From NCBI RefSeq assembly GCF_042767895.1, contig NC_091564.1, positions 38,108,079 to 38,123,078 of the forward strand: a stretch of DNA of 15,000 nt. Direction: 5' to 3'. The notes beneath the pieces were generated by a model. The model ran no database searches. It was not told the origin of the DNA and saw nothing but the letters and a program-made list of their open reading frames with translations. The stretch is from Penaeus vannamei (lineage: Eukaryota; Arthropoda; Malacostraca; Decapoda; Penaeidae). Of this stretch, positions 1 to 6,610 are shown in pieces. The position numbers were made by a program, and so were the translations under genes. Numbering within the stretch: the stretch's first letter is position 1; every line of letters starts with the position of its first letter.

Positions 1-7
1 TTCTTTT

Positions 8-87
<80 letters not shown>

Positions 88-88
88 T
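1..88. repeat. (CTTT)n tetranucleotide microsatellite
   Basis: An almost perfect CTTT (GAAA on the other strand) array opens the window, with a single imperfection near the start where extra T bases occur. It continues to the left window edge, so its true length is unknown. It ends abruptly against complex sequence at 89. Confidence 0.97.
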
Positions 89-186
89 GACAGGGATGGA
101 TCAGCTTTTGCAATACCGGATTAAGTGCAAAAGTATCACACAAGCAATCACTAGATGTTGCATAACCGTGTCAGGTGTTGGGGCGG
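89..186. other. Complex island between two microsatellites, with a small hairpin
   Basis: About 98 bp of mixed composition lie between the CTTT array and the octamer array. A perfect 8-bp inverted repeat is visible, CTTTTGCA at 105-112 and TGCAAAAG at 126-133, with a 13-nt loop. I do not recognise the sequence. It carries no convincing open frame, as the reading frames through it run straight into the octamer repeat. It may be ancestral single-copy sequence or a fragment of an unidentified repeat. Confidence 0.6.
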
Positions 187-296
187 TTCTCGTTCTCTCG
201 TTCTCTCGTTCTCTCGTTCTCTCGTTCTCTCGTTCTCTCGTTCTCTCGTTCTCTCGTTCTCTCGTTCTCTCGCTCTCTCGCTCTCTCGCTCTCTCG

Positions 297-332
<36 letters not shown>
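187..332. repeat. Graded octamer array: TTCTCTCG, then CTCTCTCG, then (CT)n
   Basis: After a short 6-bp partial unit, exactly ten copies of TTCTCTCG occupy 193-272 and four copies of CTCTCTCG occupy 273-304. Positions 305-332 are pure (CT)14. Each block differs from the next by one base per unit, so the array shows a step-by-step relation between an 8-mer minisatellite and a dinucleotide. Open frames across it translate to RS/LS-rich or RE-rich strings and are not genes. Confidence 0.97.
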
Positions 333-620
333 AATATCCGTGATTGTCAAGATCATCCGGGGAATTACCGTTTCTATTTTCCTGTATCTAATTTTATTAT
401 TATTATTATTTTTTGGTTATTCTTTTATATGATTTTTTTATACTTTGTATATCATTCGACTTTGTTTTTCATTTTATTATCTATTTTTCGTATTTTTTCT
501 ATTTCTTTTTACTTGCATTTTTTCCTTTCGTTTCAATTTTACTATATTCACTTCCTACTTCTTCATTTTTCTTCTAATTCCTTTTTTCATCCCTGTACTT
601 TTCTATCTCCTTTGCTACGT
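333..620. other. T-rich, AT-rich stretch without genes
   Basis: The plus strand is dominated by T and C, with a short (ATT)n patch around 393-412. Open frames here (for example the plus-strand frame 87-686) encode F/L/S/I-rich low-complexity strings that begin inside the octamer repeat, so I do not call a gene. No promoter, splice pattern or RNA gene is evident. Confidence 0.7.
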
Positions 621-821
621 GACACAATTACCCAACCCAAGGGACACAAAAGAACACTGAAAAATGACCTGACACACAAAGAATAACAGGACGCGTTGAC
701 CTTTTGAACTTAGCATCAAAAAACAACCTTATGTCTTTGTATAATAGTCTTTTGTGTCCAGAATGAAATGTCATGTTGGTTCGTATGAGTCAGCCAGTGA
801 TACATATATGGTCTGAGGAAT
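621..821. other. Complex AT-moderate island with a 12-bp inverted repeat
   Basis: Non-repetitive sequence of about 200 bp. A perfect 12-bp inverted repeat is present: GGACACAAAAGA at 642-653 and its reverse complement at 748-759, bounding 118 bp. No target-site duplication flanks the pair and no coding potential is seen. It could be a relic of a small inverted-repeat element or a chance match. No tRNA or other RNA gene could be folded by eye. Confidence 0.5.
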
Positions 822-971
822 CAGCATAATGCAAAAAAATTAAAGAAATATATGAAAATAACAGCATAATGCATATGTAATGTGTTCTTTTACGGTGGGT
901 TCGGGTCTCAGTTGCAATGGATGTTTTTTGTTTTTTTCATTGAAAAAAATTAAAGAAATATATGAAAATAA
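822..971. repeat. Short dispersed direct repeats (11 bp and 29 bp)
   Basis: CAGCATAATGC occurs at 822-832 and again at 862-872. Between these lies a 29-bp A-rich segment, 833-861, which contains the core TTAAAGAAATATATG. The same 29 bp is repeated exactly at 943-971. The arrangement suggests local duplication events in AT-rich DNA. No gene is present. Confidence 0.85.
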
Positions 972-1003
972 ATAGAATAAAAGAAATTAAAAGGTATTTT
1001 TCC

Positions 1004-1063
1004 TATTCGACTCGAATGAAAAAAGAAATATGTTTTTTTTTTTTTTTTTTTTTTATTCGACTC
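1004..1063. repeat. Poly-T run bounded by a 10-bp direct repeat
   Basis: TATTCGACTC occurs at 1004-1013 and at 1054-1063. The 40 bp between them end in a run of 22 T at 1033-1054. This could be a target-site duplication around a short retroposed fragment read on the minus strand, where the run would be a poly-A tail. It could equally be a simple tandem duplication followed by T-run expansion. There is no body sequence long enough to name an element. Confidence 0.7.
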
Positions 1064-1297
1064 AAAGAAATAAAGAAAGGTTTAAAAAAAATGATAAACA
1101 AATAGATAAAAATGTGTGGCAATATAATGATAATGGATGATTGAAAACTATAGATAAAATCATATATACATATGACGAAATTTAAAGAAATCAATGATAG
1201 CACTTAATCAAATTAATTATGAAATATTGAAAATCTTCGAGTGATTTTTTTTTCTCTCTTTCTTTCCCTTTTTTCGTTAAGGGTGTCTTAGAAGCAG
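1064..1297. other. AT-rich stretch without identifiable features
   Basis: A-rich sequence with short A runs leads into a T- and C-rich patch at about 1242-1275 and then the start of the polypurine block. The minus-strand frame at 1003-1203 translates to an I/F/K-rich string including a lysine run from the T tract, and is not supported as a gene. Confidence 0.6.
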
Positions 1298-1875
1298 CGA
1301 AGGAGGAAGAGAGGAATGAAGGGAGGGAGGTGGGAGAGAAGAACATTGAGAAGGGGAGAGGAATTAAGAAGAGGGAAAATAGGAAGGAGAGGAAAAGAAT
1401 GGAAGAGGGAAGGCAAAAAGGAAGGTAGCAGGGAGAAAAGAAGGAGGAGGAGGAGGAGGAGAAAGAAGGAGAGAAAAATAAGGAGGAAGAGGAAGATAAA
1501 AGGTCGAAGAATGGAGGGCGGAAAGGAGAAGGAGAAGAGGAGACAAAGAGAAGGAAGAGAGGATGAGAGAAGGAGGAGAGGGAAGGACGAAGGGAGGGCC
1601 GGAGGAGAGAATGAATGAGGGAAAGAACGAGAAAAGGACGAAAGGGGAAGAAGAGAAGAGAAAGGAGAACCGAAAGGAGAGATAGAGAGAAGCCCGGTGA
1701 GAAGGAAGAGAGAAGAAAGAAGAGAAAGACCGGAGAAGGAAAAAGAGAGACAGAGAAGCCTGGAGAGAAAGGAAATCTGAAGGAGGAATAAGAGAGATAA
1801 AGAAACCCAAGAAGGAGAAGGGAAAAAAGAGATAGAAAAGTCCGAGGAGAAGGAGAGATAGAGAATCTCGATGAA
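1298..1875. repeat. Polypurine (GA-rich) tract I
   Basis: Nearly every base on the plus strand is A or G, in irregular mixtures of GGA, GAA, GAGA and AGG with few pyrimidine interruptions. A (GGA)n core sits around 1441-1462. Stop codons are rare on the pyrimidine strand, so long minus-strand frames exist (for example 1191-2231, 346 codons). These encode S/F/L/P strings and are composition artefacts. Confidence 0.9.
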
Positions 1876-2040
1876 AAAAGGAGGAATAATAAATAATAAA
1901 AATAAGAAATAATGGAATAAGAAAAATCTTTAATGGAATAAGATTTTTTAAATAGAATAATGGAATAAGAAATTTTTTCGAAAAAAAAGAAAAAGAAAAA
2001 GAATAATGGAATAAGAAAAATAAAGGAATAAGAAAAAATG
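1876..2040. repeat. A-rich patch with dispersed GGAATAAG motif
   Basis: The polypurine tract changes into A- and T-rich DNA in which GGAATAAG recurs at 1914, 1935, 1962, 2008 and 2025. Spacing is irregular (17-46 bp), so this looks like a decayed or scrambled array and not a regular satellite. No gene is visible. Confidence 0.75.
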
Positions 2041-2260
2041 GAGAGAATAACGAAGAGAGGAAGAAGGCGGAGGAGAGGAAAGGAGAACCGCGACTTGTCC
2101 AATAGTGCCACTGGCGACCTCGGCTGACGGAAGGGGTGGAGGGGGGTGGGGAGGGGGAGGGGGAGGGGGGAAGGGGGTGGGGGTGGAAGGGTGGAGGGGG
2201 GGTTGGGGGTGGAAGGTGTCCAATAGTGCAAAGTCCTTCACGCTGAGGTTGACATCAGGA
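2041..2260. repeat. G-rich tract flanked by a 13-bp direct repeat
   Basis: Two copies of TGTCCAATAGTGC, at 2096-2108 and 2217-2229, bracket about 108 bp. That interval begins with complex sequence and becomes an almost uninterrupted G-rich run (about 2130-2215) with many GGGG blocks. The G-rich strand fits the usual quadruplex pattern of four or more G runs with short loops. The plus-strand frame 2105-2335 encodes a G/W/R-rich string from this composition and is not called. The complex sequence around both direct repeats may be remnants of one original locus split by expansion. Confidence 0.8.
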
Positions 2261-2261
2261 G

Positions 2262-3110
2262 GCCAAAGGGAGGGGGGGGCGGCAAAGGGAGAAAGGAAGG
2301 AGAGAGAAGGAGGAGAAAGGAGGAGGGGAGGCTAAAAGGAAAGAGAGGAGTGAAGGAAGGAAGGAGAGAAGGAGAAAGGAGAAGGGGAGGCTAAAAGGAA
2401 AGGGGAAGGTAGGGAAGAGAGGAGAAAGAGGAGAAAGAAAGAGGAGAAAGGAAGTGGGTAGGGAAGGGAGGAGTGAAGGAAGGAAGGGAGAAAGGGAGGA
2501 GAGAAGGAGAAAGAGAGGCTTAAAGGGAGGGAAGGGAGGAGTGAAGGAAGGAAGGAGAAAAGTGAGAGGCTTAAAAGGAAAGGGGGAAGGAAGGGAGGAG
2601 TGAAGGAAGGAATGAATGAGATAAGGGGAGGCTTAAAGGAAATGGGGAGTGAAGGAAGGAAGTGAGAAAGGGAGGAGAGGAGGGGAGGCTTAAAGGAAAG
2701 GGGATGGAAGGGAGCAGTGGAGGAAGGAAAGGAGGAGGGATGGAGGGAGAGGCGGAAGGGAGGGAAGGGAGGAAGGAAGGAGGGAGGAGGGATGGAGAGA
2801 AAAGGGGAGGGAAGGGAGCAGTGAACGAATTAAAGGTGGAGGGAAGGGAGAGAAAGATGGAGGGGAGGGAAGGGAGGAGTGAACGAACCAAAGAAGGAGG
2901 GCCGGAGGTAAAAATGGAGGGAAGGGAGAGAAACAGCCGAGGATTGGAAGTCAAGGAAGAGGGAGGGAGGGAGGGGAGGTGGAGGAGGGAAAGGGAGTAG
3001 AGACGAAAGGAGGGAAGGAGAGGAGGGTGAGGCTTAAAGGAGAGCGTAGGGGAGGGCTGGGTAGGGGGGAGGGGGGAGGGGGAGAGGGGGGGGGGGAGGG
3101 CGACAGGCGA
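2262..3110. repeat. Polypurine tract II with degenerate 51-67 bp minisatellite
   Basis: Almost pure purine on the plus strand, richer in GGGA and GGAAGGA than tract I. A phrase beginning GAGGCTTAAAGGAAA (or GAGGCTAAAAGG) starts at 2328, 2387, 2515, 2566, 2628 and 2695, and again at 3029. Each is usually followed by GGGAGGAGTGAAGGAAGG. Intervals of 59, 128, 51, 62 and 67 bp fit a variable unit near 60 bp, with one interval holding two units. The array fades after about 2760 into irregular GGGAAGGGA. Frames such as 2571-3392 minus and 2662-3000 plus overlap on opposite strands and are artefacts. Confidence 0.85.
3061..3102 (+). other. Very G-dense run, probable quadruplex former
   Basis: At the 3' edge of purine tract II nearly all bases are G, in blocks of 5-12 separated by single A or GA. 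This satisfies the standard G-quadruplex pattern several times over. It directly precedes the purine-to-pyrimidine switch at 3111-3166. Confidence 0.75.
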
Positions 3111-3165
3111 GTAGAGAGCCTCTACGTAATAAAGTAACGAGATTAACAAGATTAATCCCCGGGTC
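3111..3165. other. Complex island at a purine-to-pyrimidine switch
   Basis: A short non-repetitive AT-moderate stretch contains a perfect 6-bp inverted repeat, GTAGAG at 3111-3116 and CTCTAC at 3120-3125, with a 3-nt loop. The island continues into the first copy of the 28-bp core of the next array, suggesting that this core derives from single-copy sequence here. No gene or RNA is recognised. Confidence 0.55.
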
Positions 3166-3450
3166 TGTGCCAGGAGTCTAATAACTGCCTGGTCCACCTC
3201 CTCCTCCTCCTCCTCCTTCTTATTCTTATTCTTATTCTTCCTTTTCTCCTTGTTTTTTTGTGCCAGGAGTCTAATAACTGCCTGGTCCACCTCCTCCTCC
3301 TCCTCCTCCTCCTTCTTATTCTTATTCTTATTCTTCCTTTTCTCCTTGTTTTTTTGTGCCAGGAGTCTAATAACTGCCTGGTCTCGATCCACCTCCTCCT
3401 CCTCCTCCTTCTTATTCCCTCCTCCTCCTTCTTATTATTATTCTTCCTTT
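3166..3450. repeat. 93-96 bp minisatellite, three copies, hairpin-forming core
   Basis: Copies begin at 3166, 3259 and 3355. Each has an invariant core (start TGTGCCAGGAGTC, end ATAACTGCCTGGTC), then (CCT)n, then CTTATT repeats, then a CCTTTTCTCC segment and a T run. The core can fold with GTGCCAGG at 3167-3174 pairing to CCTGG and CAC at 3188-3197, leaving a 2-nt bulge. The third copy has 6 extra bases after CCTGGTC and diverges downstream. The long plus-strand frame 3258-4619 starts here but encodes only L/S/P strings. Confidence 0.92.
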
Positions 3451-3870
3451 TTTTCTTCGTTTTTCGTTTTCTTATTCCTTTTTTCTTCTTCAACTCCTTC
3501 TCCTTTCTCCTCCGCCTCCTCCTCCTTCTTCTTATTCTTCCTTTTCTTCTTCGTTTTTCGTTTTCTTCTTCCTTTTTTCTCCTTCAACTCCTTCTCCTTT
3601 CTCCTCCTCTTATTCTTATTCTTATTCTTCGTTTTCTTCTTCCGTTTTTCTCCTTCAGCTCCTTCTCCTTTCTCCTCCTCCTCTTATTCTTATCCCTCTT
3701 ATTCTTCCATCACCTTTTCTTCGTCTCCGTGATATTTTCCCCTCCTCTCTTCAGCTCCCACGACTTCATCACCATTTTTCCTCCTCTTATTCTTATTCTT
3801 ATTCTTCGTTTTCTTCTTCCTTTTTTCTCCTTCAACTCCTTCTCCTTTCTCCTCCTCCTCCTCCTCATCA
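3450..3870. repeat. Pyrimidine-rich degenerate array, 71-94 bp spacing
   Basis: A phrase CAACTCCTTCTCCTTTCTCC (or CAGCTCC...) begins at 3491, 3585, 3656 and 3833. It is preceded each time by a TTCGTTTTCTTCTTCC-like segment and often by repeated CTTATT. Intervals are 94, 71 and 177 bp, the last probably two units with a divergent copy at about 3700-3780. The composition and CTTATT blocks link it to the preceding array, from which it probably grew. Confidence 0.85.
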
Positions 3871-4180
3871 TCATCTCTATCCTCCTTCACCACTACCACT
3901 TCCCCCATATTCACCCCTACCTCCTTCTTATCCTCCTCCCTCCTCCCACCCTTCCTCCCTTATCCTCCTCCTCCACTACCACCAACATCCCCCCTTCTTC
4001 TTCCTCCTTATCTTCCTGTATCCCCACCACCACTTCCTCCTTCCTCCACCCCTACCTCCTCCTTTACCTCCTCCACCATCAACTCCTCTTCCCCTCCTCC
4101 ACTACCACTTCCTCCTCCTCTTCCTCCTCCACCATTTCCCTATCCTCCTCCACAAACACTTCCTCCTCCTCCTCCTCCTC
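3871..4180. repeat. (CCT)n and CCA-rich polypyrimidine tract
   Basis: Irregular TCC, CCT and CCACCA runs with scattered ACC interruptions. On the opposite strand this is GGA/GGT-rich and open in several frames (for example 3699-3914 and 4079-4405 minus), giving E/G/V/R strings. No gene is supported. It merges into the more regular array that follows. Confidence 0.85.
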
Positions 4181-4580
4181 CTCTCCTCCACCCCAACCTC
4201 CTCCTTTACTTCCTCCACCAACCACCATCCCCTCCTCTTCCTCTTCCACCACTTCCTCCTCCTCCTCCCCTCCACCCCAACCTCTTCCTTTACCTGCTCC
4301 ACCACCAACCACCATCCCCTCCTCCTCCTCCTTCCTCCTCCTCCTCCCCTCTACCTCCTTCCCCTCCTCCTCATCTGCGAGCTTTCCCCTTCCGCCAACC
4401 ACCATCCCCTCCTCTTCCTCCTCCTCCTCCTCCTCGTCCCCTCTACCCCCTTCCCCTCCTCCTCATCTGCGGGCTTTCCCCTTCCGCCAACCACCATCCC
4501 CTCCTCCTCTTCCTCCTCGTCCCCTCTACCCCCTTCCCCTCGTCCTCATCTGCGGGCTTTCCCCTTCCGCCAACCAGGTC
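4180..4580. repeat. 83-92 bp polypyrimidine minisatellite
   Basis: The phrase CCAACCACCATCCCCTCCTC recurs. Its copies, counted from the base or bases before CCAACC, start at 4217, 4304, 4394 and 4486, and a truncated last copy begins at 4569. Intervals are 87, 90, 92 and 83 bp. The last three copies also share TCATCTGCG followed by GCTTTCCCCTTCC, starting at 4371, 4463 and 4546. These 3' copies are much more alike than the 5' ones, pointing to recent duplication at the 3' side. The last copy breaks off into complex sequence at about 4577. Confidence 0.92.
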
Positions 4581-4745
4581 TTCCTAATCTTGTCTATCGA
4601 AAGATCGGTGCAGCTTTGATAACACCCCCGCCATATCAAGGGACGTCGCTTCTTGCCTGGCGAAAGGAGGGTTCATCGGGAAGTTCCGGTTTAGGGCAGA
4701 GAATCCCTGCGGCTTTGGTCTCTCTCTCTGCTTGTAGGGAGCGTG
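4577..4745. other. Complex, GC-moderate island
   Basis: About 170 bp without tandem structure apart from a short TCTCTCTCTC at about 4720-4730. A plus-strand frame starting at 4616 gives about 50 residues of ordinary-looking composition before entering (GT)n-encoded V/C strings. The same region is crossed in another frame by the upstream array frame, which stops at 4619. I see no domain, splice pattern or ribosomal context and do not call it a gene. It is one of the best places in the window to search for homology. Confidence 0.55.
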
Positions 4746-4857
4746 TTGTTGGGTTGTATTGCTTTGGGTTAAGTGGGCTGTGGGTATTGGTGTGGGTGGG
4801 GTGGGGTGAGGGGGGGAAGGGGTGTGTGGGTGGGTGGGTGAGGGGGTGGGGGTGTTT
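4746..4857 (+). repeat. G/T-rich tract with quadruplex-type G runs
   Basis: GGGT and GGGGTG motifs become dense between about 4795 and 4855, with many runs of three or more G separated by one to four bases. This fits a G-quadruplex pattern and grades into pure (GT)n at 4858. Confidence 0.8.
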
Positions 4858-4883
4858 GCGTGTGTGTGTGTGTGTGTGTGCGT

Positions 4884-4940
<57 letters not shown>

Positions 4941-5003
4941 CGTGTGTGTGTGTGTTTGTGTGTGTGCGTGGGTGGGTGTTGGCGTGTGTGGGGAGGGGGA
5001 GGG

Positions 5004-5049
<46 letters not shown>
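4858..5049. repeat. (GT)n dinucleotide microsatellite, interrupted
   Basis: Pure TG blocks are at 4858-4880, about 4887-4937 and 5005-5049. They are separated by short imperfect stretches including GCGTGGG, TATGCG and a G-rich GGGGAGGGGGAGGG patch near 4988-5003. Alternating purine-pyrimidine tracts of this kind are known to favour Z-DNA. Frames through it read VCVCVC or THTHTH. Confidence 0.97.
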
Positions 5050-5052
<3 letters not shown>

Positions 5053-5114
5053 GCGAGAGAGAGAGAGAGAAAGAAAGAAAGAGATAGATAGATAGACAGA
5101 CAGACAGATGGATA
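5050..5114. repeat. Compound microsatellite GAGA-GAAA-GATA-GACA
   Basis: Directly after the GT array come (GA)8 at 5055-5070, GAAA x3 at 5069-5080, GATA x3 at 5083-5094 and GACA x3 at 5095-5106, followed by GATG and GATA. All four GANA tetramers appear in order within about 60 bp. Confidence 0.95.
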
Positions 5115-5144
5115 TTATCGATAGATGATGTCTTGCTGTGTCGA

Positions 5145-5490
5145 GGGGGAGGAGGAGGAGGACGAGAAGAGAAAGGGGAAATATAGAGGAGGAAGAGAAT
5201 TAGAAGGAGAAAGAAGAGGAGGATGAGGAGAAAGGAAAAGGAGGGAAATGGAGAAGGTGGAGGAAGAAGAAGAAGAACAGGAGGAGGAGGAGATGGAAAG
5301 AGAAGGAGATGGGTAGGGGGAGACACGAAGAAGGAGGAGGAGGAGGAGGTAAAACGGAAAGAAAGAGAAAGATTGAGAAAAGAAACCATGAAAGGAGGAA
5401 GGGGGAGAGAGAGAGAGAGAGGAATGCAGAGAGGGAGAGTGGGGGAGGGGGGGAGTGAAGAGGCAGCGGGGGGGGGGGGTGAGGGGTGAG
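5145..5490. repeat. Polypurine tract III (GGA/GAA-rich)
   Basis: Nearly pure purine with (GGA)n cores near 5146-5162 and 5330-5350, a short (GA)n at about 5405-5420 and a run of 13 G at about 5468-5479. Opposite-strand frames (4769-5494 and 5115-5558 minus) overlap in different frames and encode S/P/L strings, so they are artefacts. Confidence 0.9.
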
Positions 5491-5600
5491 CCAATAACCC
5501 CCAAGAACGGCAGTCGTAAGTCCATAGCAGTCACGACGCTCGGATTTACGACAGCCACCTGACTGGCTTCCTTTTACGGCCGGAGATTTTTGGCTATTTT
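5491..5600. other. Complex island with a strong hairpin (5509-5556)
   Basis: The island separates purine tract III from the next pyrimidine array. GGCAGTCGTAAGTCC at 5509-5523 can pair with GGATTTACGACAGCC at 5542-5556: 14 pairs, one of them G-U on the plus-strand RNA, plus one A-A mismatch, closing an 18-nt loop. An outer AGCCA (5489-5493) and TGGCT (5564-5568) could extend the stem across internal loops. ACGAC within the loop (5533-5537) could compete with the 3' arm for GTCGT. It is not a tRNA and I do not recognise the family. Possible identities are a fold-back element remnant, a conserved non-coding element or a chance structure. Confidence 0.65.
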
Positions 5601-6500
5601 CTCCAGATTTAGTTGAGTCTCCCCTTACTTCTTCCTCAACCCCCCCTCCCCCCTCCCTTTCTTCTCCTCCTCCTCCGATTTACTTATTTTTTCATATTTA
5701 GTCGAGTGTCAGATTTAGTTGAGTCTTCTCCTATCTTTTTCACCCCCCCCTCCCTTTCTTCTCCCTCTCCCTCTATTTTGCTATTTTCTCAGATTTAGTT
5801 CTTCCTCTTCCTCTTCCTCTACTTCTTCCTCACTCCCCCCTCCCTTTCTTTCCTTCCCCCGATTTTGCTATTTTCTTCAGATTTAGTCGAGTCTCTCCCC
5901 CTCCCCCTCCCTTCTATCCCCCTCTGCTCTCTCTCCCCCTCCCTCGATTTTGATATTTTCTCAGATTTAGTCGTCTCTCCCCCTCCCCCTCCCTTCTACA
6001 CCCCTCCTCTCCCTTCCACCCCCCCTCTCCTCTCTCTCCATTCCCTCTCTCTTCTACCCCACCCCCTCTCCCTCTCTCTCCCTCTCCCCTTCCCCCGATT
6101 CCCCTGATTTTGAGATTTTCCCAGATTTAGCTCTCCGCCTCCCCCTCCATTCTCCTCTATCCCCTCCCTCTCCCTTCCACCCCCTCTCCTCTCTCTCTCC
6201 CCCCCTCCCTCTCCCTACTACCCCCTCTCCTCTCTCTCTCTCCCCCTTCCCCCGATTCCTCCTGATTTTGATATTTTCCCAGATTTAGTCTCTCTCAAGC
6301 CTCCCCTCCCTTCTCCTCTATCCCCCCTCTCCCTTCCACCCCCCCTCTCCTCTCTCTCCCCTCCCTCCCCCTTCTACCCTCCTCATCCCCCCTCTCCTCT
6401 CTCCCTCCCCCTCCCCGATTTTGCCACTTTCTCATATTTACTCGAGTCCACCCCTCCTCCTCCTTTCTTCCCCCCCCCCCCTCCCCCCCCCCCACACACA
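5600..6500. repeat. About 80-bp polypyrimidine minisatellite with AGATTTAGT core
   Basis: A core of GATTTTGATATTTTC followed by AGATTTAGT punctuates C- and CT-rich DNA. AGATTTA or its ATATTTA variant starts at 5605, 5694, 5711, 5791, 5879, 5963, 6123, 6281, 6434 and 6506. Most intervals are 80-89 bp; three are 160, 158 and 153 bp, close to double. Between cores lie runs of CCCCCTCC and CTCTCTCC that vary in length. The 3' end is C-dense (about 6471-6493), matching C-rich i-motif composition. Plus-strand frames such as 5865-6107 translate the repeat and are not genes. Confidence 0.9.
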
Positions 6501-6502
6501 CA

Positions 6503-6610
6503 CCGAGATTTACTCTGACGTCTCGGGGCAAGAAAGGACCATAATCGGAGGAAATTACTTCTGACTTTACTCGCCAACATCTTCGTCATTTCTACCGAGA
6601 GAGAAAACAA
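6503..6610. other. Complex island at a pyrimidine-to-purine switch
   Basis: A 105-bp non-repetitive stretch begins with a small inverted repeat (CCGAGA at 6503-6508, TCTCGG at 6521-6526). The first bases resemble the AGATTTA core of the preceding array, so this may be the seed or edge of that array. A minus-strand frame starting at 6610 reads about 36 ordinary residues before entering glycine-rich repeat translation. That is too short to support a gene. Confidence 0.5.

Noticed and set aside
898..908. Sequence resembling an RNA polymerase III B box (GGTTCGGGTCT)
   Set aside because: It has two mismatches to the consensus, no convincing A box at the right distance and no cloverleaf, so it is neither a tRNA nor a clear tRNA-derived SINE.
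1191..2231. 346-codon minus-strand frame
   Set aside because: The product is S/F/L/P strings read from a polypurine tract and a phenylalanine/lysine-type run; no start context or domain is seen.
3258..4619. 453-codon plus-strand open frame
   Set aside because: It is pure L/S/P/F low-complexity translation of CCT and CTT tracts with no domain, and its openness follows from pyrimidine composition.
6383..6610. Minus-strand frame with about 36 ordinary residues at its start
   Set aside because: The ordinary part is too short, the rest is glycine-rich repeat translation, and no splice or promoter signal supports an exon.
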